From assembly GCA_026874595.1 (NCBI GenBank), contig CM049306.1, positions 24,977,519 through 25,041,518 of the forward strand: 64,000 nt of DNA, given 5' to 3'. The notes under the pieces are model-generated. The model was not told the origin of the DNA. It saw only the letters and a program-made list of their open reading frames with translations, and searched no databases. Position numbers and translations under genes: made by a program. This stretch comes from Sipunculus nudus. Its lineage: Eukaryota > Annelida > Sipuncula > Golfingiida > Sipunculidae. This document shows positions 23,346-34,910 of this stretch, one piece after another. Every line of letters starts with the position of its first letter. The stretch's first letter is position 1.

Positions 23346-23782
23346 TGTTGCAACCACTATTGTAATAACGTTCACTATTGTAATAATTATTACAATAGTG
23401 GTTGGTAAGGGCCAGTTTTTGCCAACCACTATTGTAATAACGGTCACTATTTTTTATTACAATAGTGGTTGATATTGCAGGCGGAAAATTTTCCTAGATT
23501 TGTTGAGATTCCTCCAAACAAATGATATTTCCGAAAAAAAACCACACAATTCATACTCTGTCTCCCCAAAAACGCATCAGTTTGTATTTCATATGTTATT
23601 ACACTAGTGAACTTTATTACATTAGTGACCATGTCGAGAAACCACTATTGTAATAACGGTCACTATTGTAATAAAAATTAGAGGCCACCTTTATTTCACC
23701 ACTGAAGAAATAATTCTATTCATCTTCAAATCCACCATTGTTTTTAATTTGAGTTCAATTCTAAAATGCTGCAGAATTGTAG
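23346..23782 (+). repeat. Left inverted arm of the foldback element
   Basis: About 437 bases match the right arm with small indels and substitutions. The outer 60 bases are identical to the outer 60 of the right arm read in reverse. Confidence 0.85.
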
Positions 23783-23959
23783 TAAAAAATTACAGTTAAC
23801 TGAAAGTACATTCATTGTTAGTGAAATGCAATTCTAAAAGGTAATTAAATGTTTAACTAATACATGCCCTGAGAACTTACTCACACGGCAGTAGTGAATG
23901 CGAGAAATGCGTATTTCATTTTTTTTTTTCGAATTATTGCGCAACATTTATTCAATCAT

Positions 23960-24811
23960 TATTGCCTCTGTGACCTTGAAGTCTAAAGTCTAAAAGCCAG
24001 AAGTCTAAAATATAATATGGAGGAATCCCAGGTCAATGAACATGAACAATTTCATTCCAATCTGGCCATTAGTTTTTTTTTTTACTTTTAATGCTTACAG
24101 TACTGCAAAGTGGCTTGATGGAATATTAAACGGCACGAAAACTAGAGAGGACAGAAGATGGCACCAATAAACTTCCGCAGAAGACAAAACTATCCAAAAT
24201 CTTCGGTCAACATGATTTAGGACCATTCCATGCATCACGTATCGAGATATTTATGATTTTATGTGATTGTCGCAATATATGGCAATACTCAAGGTCAAAG
24301 CCACTCTAATAGGAAGGTCATGACCCCATTTTAAATATACATCATCCCATAACCCATATCTATGTATATATATAATATAATAGAAATTTGTCCATTTGTT
24401 TTGGACTTAAATTCCTTACAGTACTGTCAAGTGGCACTGATAGGGATATTATATGGCACGAAAACAAGAAAAGTATAATAGGTGGCGCCACAAGTTTCGG
24501 GTATATGACCACACTATCCAAGATCTTCGGTAAACTTGATTTTTGGAGCAAGATGTCTTGAGATATTTAAGAATGAGTGTATTTTCCCAGAAAAATGTAC
24601 CTGTTTAAGGTCAAGGTCACTCTCCTAGTAAATGTCATGACCCCATTTAAATAGGCTCTGTCTTTTCACCCATATCTATGCACATGTCAAGTTTGGTAAA
24701 GATCCGGGAAATATTTTTATCTCGCTTGAAAGAAATCTCTGCGGCGGCGGCGAAGACGGAGGCGGCGCGACTGTGCCTAAGCCAAAGTATCCCCACTTTG
24801 TCTGGGGATAC
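23960..24811 (+). mobile_element. Family C element, copy 3 (5'-truncated, nested)
   Basis: This matches the last 0.8 kb of the other C copies: CCATTAGTTTTT, ATGCTTACAGTACTG, ATTAAACGGCACGAAAAC, GGTGGCGCCACA (24481), a GGCGGCGGCG tract (about 24740) and the final hairpin GTATCCCCAC...GGGGATAC (24787-24811). The receptor-like array is absent except for a degenerate CTGTGACCTTGA near 23971. It lies inside the foldback element, so it either inserted there or was carried by it. Confidence 0.7.
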
Positions 24812-25340
24812 AATAATATATGAAACACGTTCCCTGTTTTACCCTTCTTTATAAGGGGTACAAACATGTAAATATATGTGTTTGAATGGTCTTGTTTTCT
24901 TGAGGACGTATACGTCATTTAGACATTATATAGCGGAAGACATACATTTCTAGTAAATTGGTTCAGTTAAACAGCGTTGCTATTCCCAAAATGTATTGAT
25001 TTACATTAAATAACCCTTATATTTGCTTCATTATACATCTGTTAATTATAATTATGGTATAATTTCTAATTCAAAATTCTAAATTCAAGCGTTTATTCAA
25101 CCTTTTAAAAATACCCCATAAAAACACCGTTACCAGTCTTATGACATATACAATCAGCTCTGTACATATGTAAATTATATTGCTGACCCGACATTTTCCA
25201 ATCCCAGCCCCTATCCATGTCAAAGGCTGTCCCACAGAGGGGCCGCATTTTGTACCGAGCGACCCGTGACAGGACGTCATAATATGGGTGACCAAGGTAT
25301 TCATGCAGTTTGCGGCAAATTTTATGAGTGGAGCAATGCG

Positions 25341-25341
<1 letters not shown>

Positions 25342-25421
<80 letters not shown>
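25342..25421. repeat. (CT)n-(AT)n microsatellite
   Basis: A nearly pure CT run (about 46 bases) passes directly into an AT/ATAC run (about 34 bases). The ORFs rich in SL or ER that span it are artefacts. Confidence 0.95.
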
Positions 25422-25599
25422 GAGAAAATAAATAAATTCTATAGACTAATTAATTTTTTAATCCGAGCTTTCAAGGCGCACATGATTCTTCATCACGTGG
25501 TGAGAGGGAACGGGTAGAGAGGTGATTTTACATATCAGAGAAATAATGTAGGAGTCCATGGTGCAAGAAATATTTTGCACAAATATGAAATATAAGTGG

Positions 25600-26620
25600 A
25601 ATTTCAAGATAAACGATAAGGAAAAATTATTTCTTCAGTGGTGAGATAAACGTGGCGGCTATTTTTTTATTACAATAGTGACCGTTATTACAATAGTGGT
25701 TGCTCGACACGGTCACTATTGTAATAATGTTCACTATTGTAATAAATTTCGTTATAGGTATAATTAATTAAGTATGAATGGATTACAACGTTTAGAATAC
25801 TATAATTCCCCAGCATATCACATTTGAACACAAATATAAAAAGATGGTGGCATTTCAAGACATACTATGAAGGAAATTATTTTTCAGTGGTGAGATAACA
25901 GTGGCGGCTTTTTTTTATTACAATAGTGACCGTGATTACAATAGTGGTTGCTCGACACGGTCACTATTGTAATAACGTTCACTATTGTAATAAATTTCTT
26001 ATTAGGTATAATAAATTCAGTAAGGATGGATAACAATGTTTAGAATACTATAATTCCCCAGCATTTTACACTTGAACACAAATATAAAAAGATAGTGGCA
26101 TTTCAAGATGAACTACGAGGGAAATTATTTCTTCAGTTGCGAGATAAAAGTGGCGGCTATTTTTTATTACAATAGTGACCGTTATTACAATAGTGGTTGC
26201 TTGACACGGTCACTATTGTAATAACGTTCACTATTGTAATAATTTTCAAAACTGCTATAATTAATGATGTAAAAGTGGATTATAAAGTTTGGAATACCAC
26301 AATTCTGTAGCATTTTAGAATTGAACTCAAATCTAAAACAATGGTGCCATTTCAAGATGAACGACGATATAATTATTTCTTCAGTCGTGAAATAAAGGTG
26401 GCCGCTAGTTTTTATTACAATAGTGACCGTTATTACAATAATGGTTTCTTGACTCGGTCACTAATGTAATAAAGTTCACTGGTGTAATAACATATGAATA
26501 CAAACTAATGCGTTTTTGGGGAGACAGAGTATGAATTGTGAGGGTTTTTTTTAAAATATCATTTGTTTGGAAGAAGCTTGACAAATCTAGGAAAATTTTC
26601 CGCCTGCAATATCAACCACT
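25600..26620. repeat. 249-base tandem array inside the foldback element
   Basis: Four units begin at CAGTGGTGAGATAA-type sequence near 25636, 25885, 26133 and 26382. Each unit contains a cruciform-prone block in which two TTATTACAATAGTG copies face two CACTATTGTAATAA copies around GTTGCTCGACACGGT. The last unit is the most diverged and grades into the right arm. Confidence 0.8.
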
Positions 26621-26789
26621 ATTGTAATAAAAAATTATTACAATAGTGGTTGCATTTGCAACCACTATTGTAATAATTATTACAATAGTGACCGTTATTA
26701 CAATAGTGGTTGGCAAAAACTGGCCCTTACCAACCACTATTGTAATAATTATTACAATAGTGAACGTTATTACAATAGTGGTTGCAACA
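26297..26789 (-). repeat. Right inverted arm of the foldback element
   Basis: About 493 bases mirror 23346-23782. The length difference is mostly an extra pair of TTATTACAATAGTG subrepeats near 26630-26690. Confidence 0.85.
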
Positions 26790-27203
26790 TGGGGACCAAC
26801 CACACATGGACAGAGCATAGATTCCTCCTGTCCATTACTACGTGGTTGATAAAATAAGATATCACATGAAGTCTGATTAGTCTTAATTATATAAGTATCA
26901 ATTTAATTTGCTGGTAACATAAAATAAATATAGTTATATATTGTATCAAACCTATTTATTGTATAAACCCTTCCACTTCCAACCCTACAGGCTTGGAGAA
27001 TGAGCACCAATTGACCACTGATGAAAACTGTACTGAACGGTACACATTTTCACCTGAGAAGGTTAATTGGACATCTTACTCATGAAGGCTTTATCTTGAT
27101 GATGCTACTGCTTTCCCTAGCACAGTGAATTTGAAACCCTTGTGGAAAGGATGCCCACTGGAGTGCCAAGGGGAACAAGTGTGACAGAGTGTATGCACGT
27201 ATG

Positions 27204-27290
27204 TTCTCACAAATGAGGTCACTGGGACCCAGTTTCTGTTCCTAAAACCCAGTTTCTCGCAAATGAGGTCAATGAGACCCAGTTTCTGGG
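27204..27290 (+). repeat. Short tandem duplication
   Basis: TCTCACAAATGAGGTCACTG and GACCCAGTTTCTG recur about 50 bases on as TCTCGCAAATGAGGTCAATG and GACCCAGTTTCTG. This is a two-copy repeat with a few substitutions. Confidence 0.75.
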
Positions 27291-28677
27291 AAAGGGCAAA
27301 TACAGTTTCAAATGAATAAAGTAAAACCTACACCTGAAAGGAATATTTGTGTGAACATCATTGATTAACATAATATAACATCAACTAGATGGTACAAAAT
27401 CAAAGAATGACTTTATTAATTTACAATTAACACATTAAATCATATGAAACTTGGAAATCGACAGAAGGCCTGAAATGTAATTTTTCAATGGATAACAAGT
27501 AACCATTGCTCTTTCCCTATTAAAATGGTCAGAAAATGCTTTATACATTAACATGTTAATGAAACATGATCAAACCAACAGGCATGTAAAACAGCTAGAC
27601 AAACACAATATCTGTGAGACAAGCCAGATGATATCCCAATCAAATATTTATGTCCACGACAAACAGATCACCTTAAACATATGTAATATGTCTGTGACAA
27701 AAACTGACTCTAACCAGGTGCGTCAACCAGCCACACATTTTATGTTGCATTCAATAAAAACCTGCAATAAATAATTCACACAGTGAGACTGTGTTGTGTG
27801 AACAGACCTGCAGACAAGTAACACAATATACTAGTCTTGGAGTGACTTGGACAGAGGGTAGCTAAGTTCAATTATACACGACCAAAAGATCTGTGCGTTT
27901 ACTGCAGGTTACTCCGCCACATGTAAAGAAAGCTGGATTTATTTTATAACACGTCTGTGTTACTTATAGTATTGTGGTTCAACAACAGGAATTTCATAGC
28001 TATAACAGAAAATTGCACTCCCCATATTTTGACATCAGATGTCCCACATGAATGATTTAGCTTCTGCTTTTTGATTTCCAACTTTGACAAGTGATATCCC
28101 TGTTTAAGTGTGTAAATAAATGCTTGCAACCAATGAATTAGTCAGGGTTTGATAAGGGCACAGAAATATGATGCAAAATTAAGTACTCCATGGACAGCCA
28201 CTAGGCGCAAATTATCTGTAGGGTTTAATTAACAGTGATTGGACCCATAGCCCCCAAAAAGAGGCCAAAATCTCATGCTTGAGTGTCAAGTAACAATATA
28301 AAAATGCAAACAAAGAGCATGAACAATATAACTCCATATTGCAATGGTTTCATCGACAATAGCCTTTCCTGTAAATTAATGAAGAAAACTCTGCAGATTA
28401 CCTGAGGAATTCCAGGAATTTATCCTCCTGACTTCAAGAGCAATCAATACTCATCTCTAACCCAGTTTGAACATGTCCATCAAATTGTCTTACAATACAC
28501 ACCAGCAGTGTCAGGAACTGATGTTATTTGAGAAATTACAGGTATTGTGTAATAAAAAATTATATGTAATTAAACAAATTGTTTGTAAACCCTTAAATCT
28601 AAGATGTAGAATAATTATACCACTAAGAACATAAAAAGAATGTTACCATACATAATGTAAAACAACCAATGTGTTAC
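27291..28677. other. AT-rich stretch, nothing recognised
   Basis: Small ORFs on both strands lack recognisable domains. No repeat match was seen. Confidence 0.4.
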
Positions 28678-28738
28678 CATACATAATGTTAAATCACTGT
28701 TCAGCTCAACATACTGATGGAGCATTTCAGGAACAAAG
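28678..28738 (-). CDS. Candidate coding exon (unidentified gene)
   Basis: On the minus strand, acceptor-like CCTAGTTCTTAG precedes 61 bases reading FVPEMLHQYVELNSDLTLCM, followed by donor-like ATG-GTAACA. The composition is protein-like. The acceptor is only a few bases from the start of the family A element at 28745, so if real the exon sits right beside an insertion. It is short, and chance remains possible. Confidence 0.25.
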
Positions 28739-28744
28739 CTAAGA

Positions 28745-30427
28745 ACTAGGGACCCATGGGTCTCGACGCTCAGCTGCATTTGTCTATAAGGATATATGTT
28801 TATGAGGTTTTCCAAAATATTGGCCCAGTGATCAGTTTGAAGCCAACCTGTCTACCCAAACTATCATCCATCAACTAATTTGTGAATGGATGGGCCCTGT
28901 GACCTTAACCTTTGATCTAGTGACCCAAAAATTAAAAGGAAACTTCCCCTACTGGCAGGTGCACCACATGCAATGATGGAAAGATTGAGATGAAAAGTTT
29001 GGCTTAGAAAGCATCCACAAACTTTCTAAAGTAGTGGGTCCTGTGACCCTGACCTCTGATCTCATGACCCCAGAATCAATAGTTCTTACTTTAGTGGTGG
29101 GCCATATATAAGTTAATTTTACCAATATTTCAAACCAAACTGGTGTTATCATCTGGAAATTAATATGTTGATAAATGGTCCCCATGACCTTGACCTTTGA
29201 CCTTGTGACCCCAAAACCCATGAGTTACTTCCACTATTGGCAGATGAGTAACATCTGGAAGTTTGGGACAGAAAGTTTGGCTAAAAATACATCAACAATC
29301 CTTTTAAAGAAGTGGGTCCTGTGATCTTGACCCTTGGCCTTATGACCCCGAAATCAAAGGGTTCTTACATTATTGGTGGGTCATATACGAGTCAAAATTG
29401 AAACCAATATGTCAATCCAAACTGGAGTTATCATCCAGAAACAAATATGTGGACAGATGGGTCCCATTGACCATGATCTTTGACCTTGTGACCCCCCAAA
29501 TCAATCAGGTTCTTCCCCTATTGGCTGCTCAGCTAAATGTGTTAGATGGAAGGTTTGGGATGAAAAGTTTGGCTTAAAATGCATCCACAATCTTTCTAAA
29601 TAAGTGGGCACTGTGACCTTGACCTTTGACCATGTGCACCAAATTTATTTATCCTTTCCCCATACTGGCAAGTCAGCTAAATTTGCAAAATGGAAAGTCT
29701 GGGATGAAAAGCTTGGCTTAAAAGCAGTCATAATCTTTTTAAATAATTGAGTCCTGTGACCTTGACCTTTGACCTCGTGACCCAAAAATTATAGGTTCTT
29801 ACTTTAGTGGTGGGCCATACGTAAGTCAAATTTGAAATCCATGTGTCAATACAACCTGGAGTTATCATCTGGAAAACAAATTTGTGTGGATGGATGGATG
29901 GACAGACAGACAGACAAACAGACAGACAGGGTGATTACTATATGACATCCACTTGTGATCAATGAACACACCAGGTTTTGGCACAAGATGTAATTACAGC
30001 TGAGAAACTGACATGGTTGTTGTCATTTTATAGTAAAATAAAAAAAGAAAAATATTCATTAAAATAACAAAAAATACCAGTGGCGCCACCACTTTTCGAA
30101 ACTGACAAAAATAGTCATGGTCAATATTCAAGGCAAGATTCATGACAATCCATGCATTAATTATCAAGATATTGGAGGTTTTTTTATAATATTTTTGATT
30201 ATTCTGGGGGGTACTTTCAAGCCCCATAGCTCGGAGAATATAGGTCACAGTGACCTAATTTCAGATTTCCAAAGATATTTTTTATTGACCTCCTTGGATG
30301 TTCACCTTGAAATTTCTAGGACCAGCAGTTACAATTTGTGCCCTGCTAACAGATGCCAGAAGGCCAGATGGCCGACGGACAAAGCGCCATTCCTATACTA
30401 CAGTAGACTTAGTCAGCTGAGCTAAAA
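28745..30427 (+). mobile_element. Family A-ended composite carrying a family C-like array
   Basis: The 5' end GGGACCCATGGGTCTC followed by CGCTCAGCTG is that of family A. The interior (about 28890-29880) is a diverged receptor-like array with seven units near 28901, 29043, 29186, 29330, 29470, 29616 and 29758. A GGAT/GACA microsatellite follows at 29886-29932. Then comes a family A unit with TGGCGCCACC (30081) and the end GTCAGCTGAGCTAAAAA (to 30427). Either one family A element holds a C-type array, or two elements are joined. Confidence 0.65.
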
Positions 30428-32179
30428 AACATGGCTGATGAATAATCATGAGCCAAGTTGTTCGTCATCCATCTACAATGCATATACAGCGATAATAAAA
30501 GATGTCCATTTTCTTTAATTATGGGCTCACATAGCTTTACAATAACATCATCCCACTTTGCCCCCAGACAAAAACCGTAAGACAGGTGACTGATAATCAC
30601 TTTAACCTCACTGATACAAAGCCTGTTTCAACCCACATATATAAAGGAGGAGGAAGTTTACCTCTGTTCAATCAAACGTCGTGACTGGCTGGGATTAAAT
30701 CAGGCACACCATACCAGGTCTCAGCCCCACACACCTATATCATCCACCTTGCTTAATCTCAAAGACCTGCTTTTTAAGATTATCCCAAACACTAAGTCAC
30801 GACTCACCTGTTTTTATCTTCACCTATGACTGCAGTTGTGTGTGTCATGAGCAAGAGCACAATACACTTCTACTTAAGGGGCTTCTACCTGCCCCCTGCT
30901 ATTTTTTAATTTAATGCATCTACTTTGTATGTACATTCTTCCAGACAAATACTCAAGTGTGTAAAAGCAAATTAACTGAAGGTACCTTACTCTTATTATA
31001 CCACTGCTAGGTGACAATAATTAAAGTAAATATTTTTCCCTTCGTTGCATGGTTTGTTTGTCAGCAACTTTACACAAAAATATTGAGCGGAATTTGGTGA
31101 AATGTACAGGAGGATTAGGATAACACCAAAGGAACAAACCATTAAATTCTAAAATAAAGCTACATCACCATGATAAATTTTTAAATCAAATGATTATATA
31201 CATTATTGTCACATGACATGAATTTCTGTACCAGTGAAGGACATAGGCATTCACTGGTATTAGGGTCTGCTTTGTTCTAGTGCACCGCTGACCCACATTA
31301 ATCTAGGTGGATACTGTAGAATAACCCAGGAGTGATGGATTAGAATCCTGGTGGAGATATGTGGTCTGTAACTACCATTCTATACTCTGTTCTAACACAC
31401 CTATCATCCTAAATTTTCTCAATATTTCTTTAAAATTTATTTTGTTTGCTGCTACAAATCATCTTTTATCAAAGGAAGTAATGTGGTGATTTACAATGAT
31501 TAAATAACCATGCAATAAATGTATTTTTACTTTGGGACGTCTAGATGGTGTTGACATGTCTAAAGTGGAAAGAGCTGCAAAAATGATGGCTGTAGAAGAA
31601 AAAGCTATCCAAGCTTTAAACTGCACAATGTGTTATAGATCTGGACAATAGAGAAAATTCTGCTGGACTTGTTTTCCCTTGGCAGAGGTATGCACTCAGC
31701 TGAGCACCCCTCTGTTTTTAATCAGCAATAAATTTGTACAGAGTGTGATTAACTTGTACAGAGAGTGATAAACTTGTGCCTGCACTGATTATGGACATTA
31801 GAAGCTTAACTGGGATCATGGGAACACATTTATGGTAATTAATCTTTGTCAAACACACTCCTACATTTCCACCTTATAACAATTAAGGATAAACCCGTTT
31901 AAACTTTCTTGAACTTTCTTTAAATGCTCACTAAACTAACCTTAACTGTTATGTAACTTTACAGGGTTGATTTGGTGTAGGACTGTTACAGGGTGGGAGC
32001 AGGTTCCTCTGATTTACATCCTGGTGTTACCAGGGCCCAGTTACTGTGGCACCTGTGGATCCTGGGAGTCTAATAATCCAGAGTGCTGGATCGTAACACC
32101 AAAGAATGCCTCACACTGGTTTGTGAGTGATTCACAGCTGTGGGGCATGGCCTTCCCATTAAGCCTGTAGAGTCCTCAC
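30428..32179. other. Non-coding stretch, nothing recognised
   Basis: A GGATTAGAATCCTGG motif near 31340 resembles a tRNA-type B box but has no clear A box. No supported gene was found. Confidence 0.4.
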
Positions 32180-32290
32180 TCTGGGGAAGAGTCAAATGTG
32201 AAATATCTCCTTATTCCTCATCTGACATACCAACTCATGATCTCCTAGCTTTTAGTGCTGTGCTCTACCCCTAGGCCACAGAGGGAAGTA
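32180..32290 (-). repeat. tRNA-like SINE head
   Basis: Read on the minus strand, TGTGGCCTAGGGGTAGAGCA matches a tRNA A box with D arm. CTAAAAGCTAGGAGATCATG then occupies the anticodon-variable region, and the expected B box is degenerate (GAGTTGGTATGTC). TGAGGAATAAGG follows. The tail is not defined. It is too degenerate to be a working tRNA. Confidence 0.5.
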
Positions 32291-32791
32291 AACATGTATG
32301 GAATTAACAGAGTGAAGACTCAAAATTTTCTTCATGATATAAGAAGAGCCAGTTGAAGACACCAATTCCAATCATGTTAAATCTTCTCAATCGGACAATT
32401 CATGAATATAAGAAACAAAAAAATCTACAGCACATGTACCAACTAGAAGTAGCAATACTTCAAAGACATTGAACAGAGCGCCACATGTCACCCAAACTTA
32501 GTTTTACACCTGGGAATTACCCATATAAAACTGCAGAGTGTGATCTATGGTGACAATGAACATTAAAGGCCCGGGAACATGTGGTGAAGATAAGCTGATC
32601 ATCACTGAGCTGGATAACATGGAAAAACGCACATGGGATACCACATCATATCCTGATAGCTGGCTGATCACCATGTAAGGATGTAACAGCTGACCAGGGA
32701 ACTATAGCACCACCCCTGGGTAAAGGACCCATCACATTTATCCCCGGCATCAATGATTAAGCTATTACTCTTACCGGTATTGAATACAGAC

Positions 32792-32957
32792 TCAATCACA
32801 ATTCATCAGCTTGTCCAGCCATTGCTGACACAATACAGCCAGGTCAAGATACTGCTCTACTGGCAGTGATGCTTGTACCTGGCCCCTCTCTCTATACAGC
32901 TCATAGAGACAATGAATAGCAAGACCTGATGGCTGGTAAAGGGCTCTCATGAGTGTC
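32792..32957 (-). CDS. Candidate terminal coding exon (unidentified gene)
   Basis: After an acceptor-like ACTAAGTGCAG the minus strand is open for 54 codons to a TGA at 32792. The product contains ALYQPSGLAIHCLYELYRERG and QYLDLAVLCQQWLDKLMN. It looks helical and soluble with a natural amino-acid mix. The frame is also open upstream to an ATG at 32974, so it could be a small ORF rather than an exon. The polypyrimidine tract before the acceptor is poor. I do not recognise the family. Confidence 0.35.
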
Positions 32958-34355
32958 CTGCACTTAGTGTCCATTTATTTCAAGAATCATCTTGTTTTTC
33001 TGCAAATTAAGTTATAGATCTCATCAAAGTTTATTCCACTAGTGGGATTCATGAATGAGTAATGTGTTTCATTTCATGTTCTGTAAATTCACTGGCAAGT
33101 ACTGCTGTAGGAATTTCATTAACGAAATATATAAGGGCAATACCAGTTCTTCAAATTCATTAAACAGTATTGCAATAGAAGTTCTACCATTTAAGAATTT
33201 TCTTATTGTATTTATATTAATTCTGTAATAAATAAAATCTTACATGACTGATATCTTAAAGTATGGTTTTATATATTAAGAAAACAACTTCCTCTTTAAT
33301 TAAAGCATTACAATTACATGGAGAAATATTTCTGCACATGACATCATTATGTCCCACTTAGTTTTTAATATGAGCATAGTGTTTCATTCTGCCAGAGATC
33401 ATAACTTTATACTGGAATTTCTGTTTTGATGTCCCCAAGTTCAGTGGTCTTAATCTATTAAAAAGTTTAATAGATGTCATATCAAGCTCTCTGAGAAACT
33501 TTGACCTACACCAATACATCTTGAGCCACTCTGGAGCCCAAATCTGGGCTCGACATGTAACTTTTAACAGTACTTGCCTAGTCGGGCAATGTAACATCTC
33601 TCTGTTACTTGCAATACATACCTTTTTACTTTTCCTACAAAAAAATCAGTGATCACAGCCTGACTGTTAGAACCACATGTTTTGTTGAATGTTTATTGTG
33701 ATTTATTCAAATGTGAGTTAGTTAATAATATTTCTCTGTATTAAATATCCTTACAGATGAAAAATAATTTAAGTTAAAGAGGTATTATCAATATGATTTT
33801 ATTTCTCCAGTAAAGAAAATGGCTCACTGAAGATTATTAGGTTAAGATTCAGGTTCATTAAGGGTCCATTGACGCAATTATAAGCCGATTTTTAGTTGCC
33901 CTAACCGCCATTTTCCTTTAACTTGCCTTGATACAAGCCTTGAATGCTCTTCTGTGCGAACAAACAAACAGATTATCAACAAACAAACAAACATGCATAC
34001 TGGTGAAAACATAACCTCCTTTGTCAAGAAAAATTACCAGTTTAGGATGCCTGCATCCACCATTCTGGAGACATTAAATAAAATGATACTTTGTTATCTT
34101 TTGCAGTCTGTAGCAATCACCTAAAAATCATTTCTTCAATATACTCTACTGCTTAGCACTCAATTTCTTTACTGCATAGTGGACTAGCCAGGCTAAACAG
34201 CATATTACCAGTTGATGAGGGATTTCAGCAGGTCAATAACAAACACAATTATAAACCCAGGGAAACCCAACTGAACCATGTAATTGATTGTCAGGAACCC
34301 TCAAATACAGACTCGAGGTGACTGCCATTTTCATTTGCTGCTGATAGAAACCTAC
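32958..34355. other. Non-coding stretch
   Basis: A 79-codon minus-strand ORF at 33358-33597 has no recognisable domain. An (AAAC)n tract lies at about 33957-33993. Nothing else was found. Confidence 0.4.
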
Positions 34356-34466
34356 AATTAATTGAAACAGTTCGGTTGGCACATTCACAGTATGGATAGG
34401 TCATGCATTCAATCAGGGACATTACAGCTTCAGTTATTTTTGTATTTTTAACAGGGAGATGCACAA
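34356..34466 (-). CDS. Candidate coding exon (unidentified gene)
   Basis: The minus strand has acceptor-like CTTGTGGTCAG, then 111 open bases reading VHLPVKNTKITEAVMSL, IECMTYPYCECANRTVSIN, then a donor-like GTAGGT. The length is divisible by three with matching phases. The frame stays open beyond the donor for another 20 codons, so the 3' boundary is uncertain. The family is unknown. Confidence 0.3.
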
Positions 34467-34910
34467 CTGACCACAAGGTATATTCATTTATATTTATAAA
34501 TTAATCACAGATAAGCAAATTTCAATTAAAACTGAAATTATGGTTAAAGAAAAAGACACACTACATTACAGGATTTCAAAATCACTATAGTGTACATAAT
34601 AATATTACATTTTTAAGTGGTGCCGTCATCACAGAAAAACTGAACCATTCATGATTTTTAGGTATTTTATAACTGATGTTCTAAGACCCAAAATTTAACT
34701 CAAGGTGCTTCCAAAGTCCATTGCCCAACCCTTAGACTAAAAACTGTGTTGAAATCAGTTCAGAATATTTCATTTAATGCTGCTTAAAACAAATAGACAG
34801 ACAAACATGAAAATATAATCTCCTCTGCAGATGTAAATCACAAATATGAGGCTGACATCACAAGGTTAAATTCAGCAGTCATCAGCACAAAACATAGACC
34901 TATGACTAAA

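Larger units (their letters stand above)
23346..26789. mobile_element. Foldback element with long composite inverted repeats
   Basis: The left arm (23346-23782) and right arm (26297-26789) are inverted copies. They begin identically with TGTTGCAACCACTATTG and share GGGCCAGTTTTTGCC, GCGGAAAATTTTCC, CATACTCTGTCTCC and TTCAATTCTAAAATGCT in mirror order. Each arm is largely built from CACTATTGTAATAA and its complement, about 30 copies in the whole element. TGGGG lies directly outside both ends (23341-23345 and 26790-26794), which fits a 5-base target duplication. The interior contains a family C fragment, a CT/AT microsatellite and a 249-base tandem array. No transposase ORF is visible. The architecture resembles foldback (FB) transposons; the superfamily is not known from this sequence. 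Confidence 0.85.

Noticed and set aside
25105-25517. ORFs with long ER or SL runs
   Set aside because: They are translations of the CT/AT microsatellite.
23346-26789. LTR retrotransposon, because the ends read TG...CA with a 5-base duplication
   Set aside because: The terminal repeats are inverted, not direct. No primer-binding site, polypurine tract or pol-like ORF is present.
30117-30425. 102-codon plus-strand ORF
   Set aside because: It runs through the palindrome unit, the microsatellite and the terminal hairpin of family A, and is not shared by other copies.
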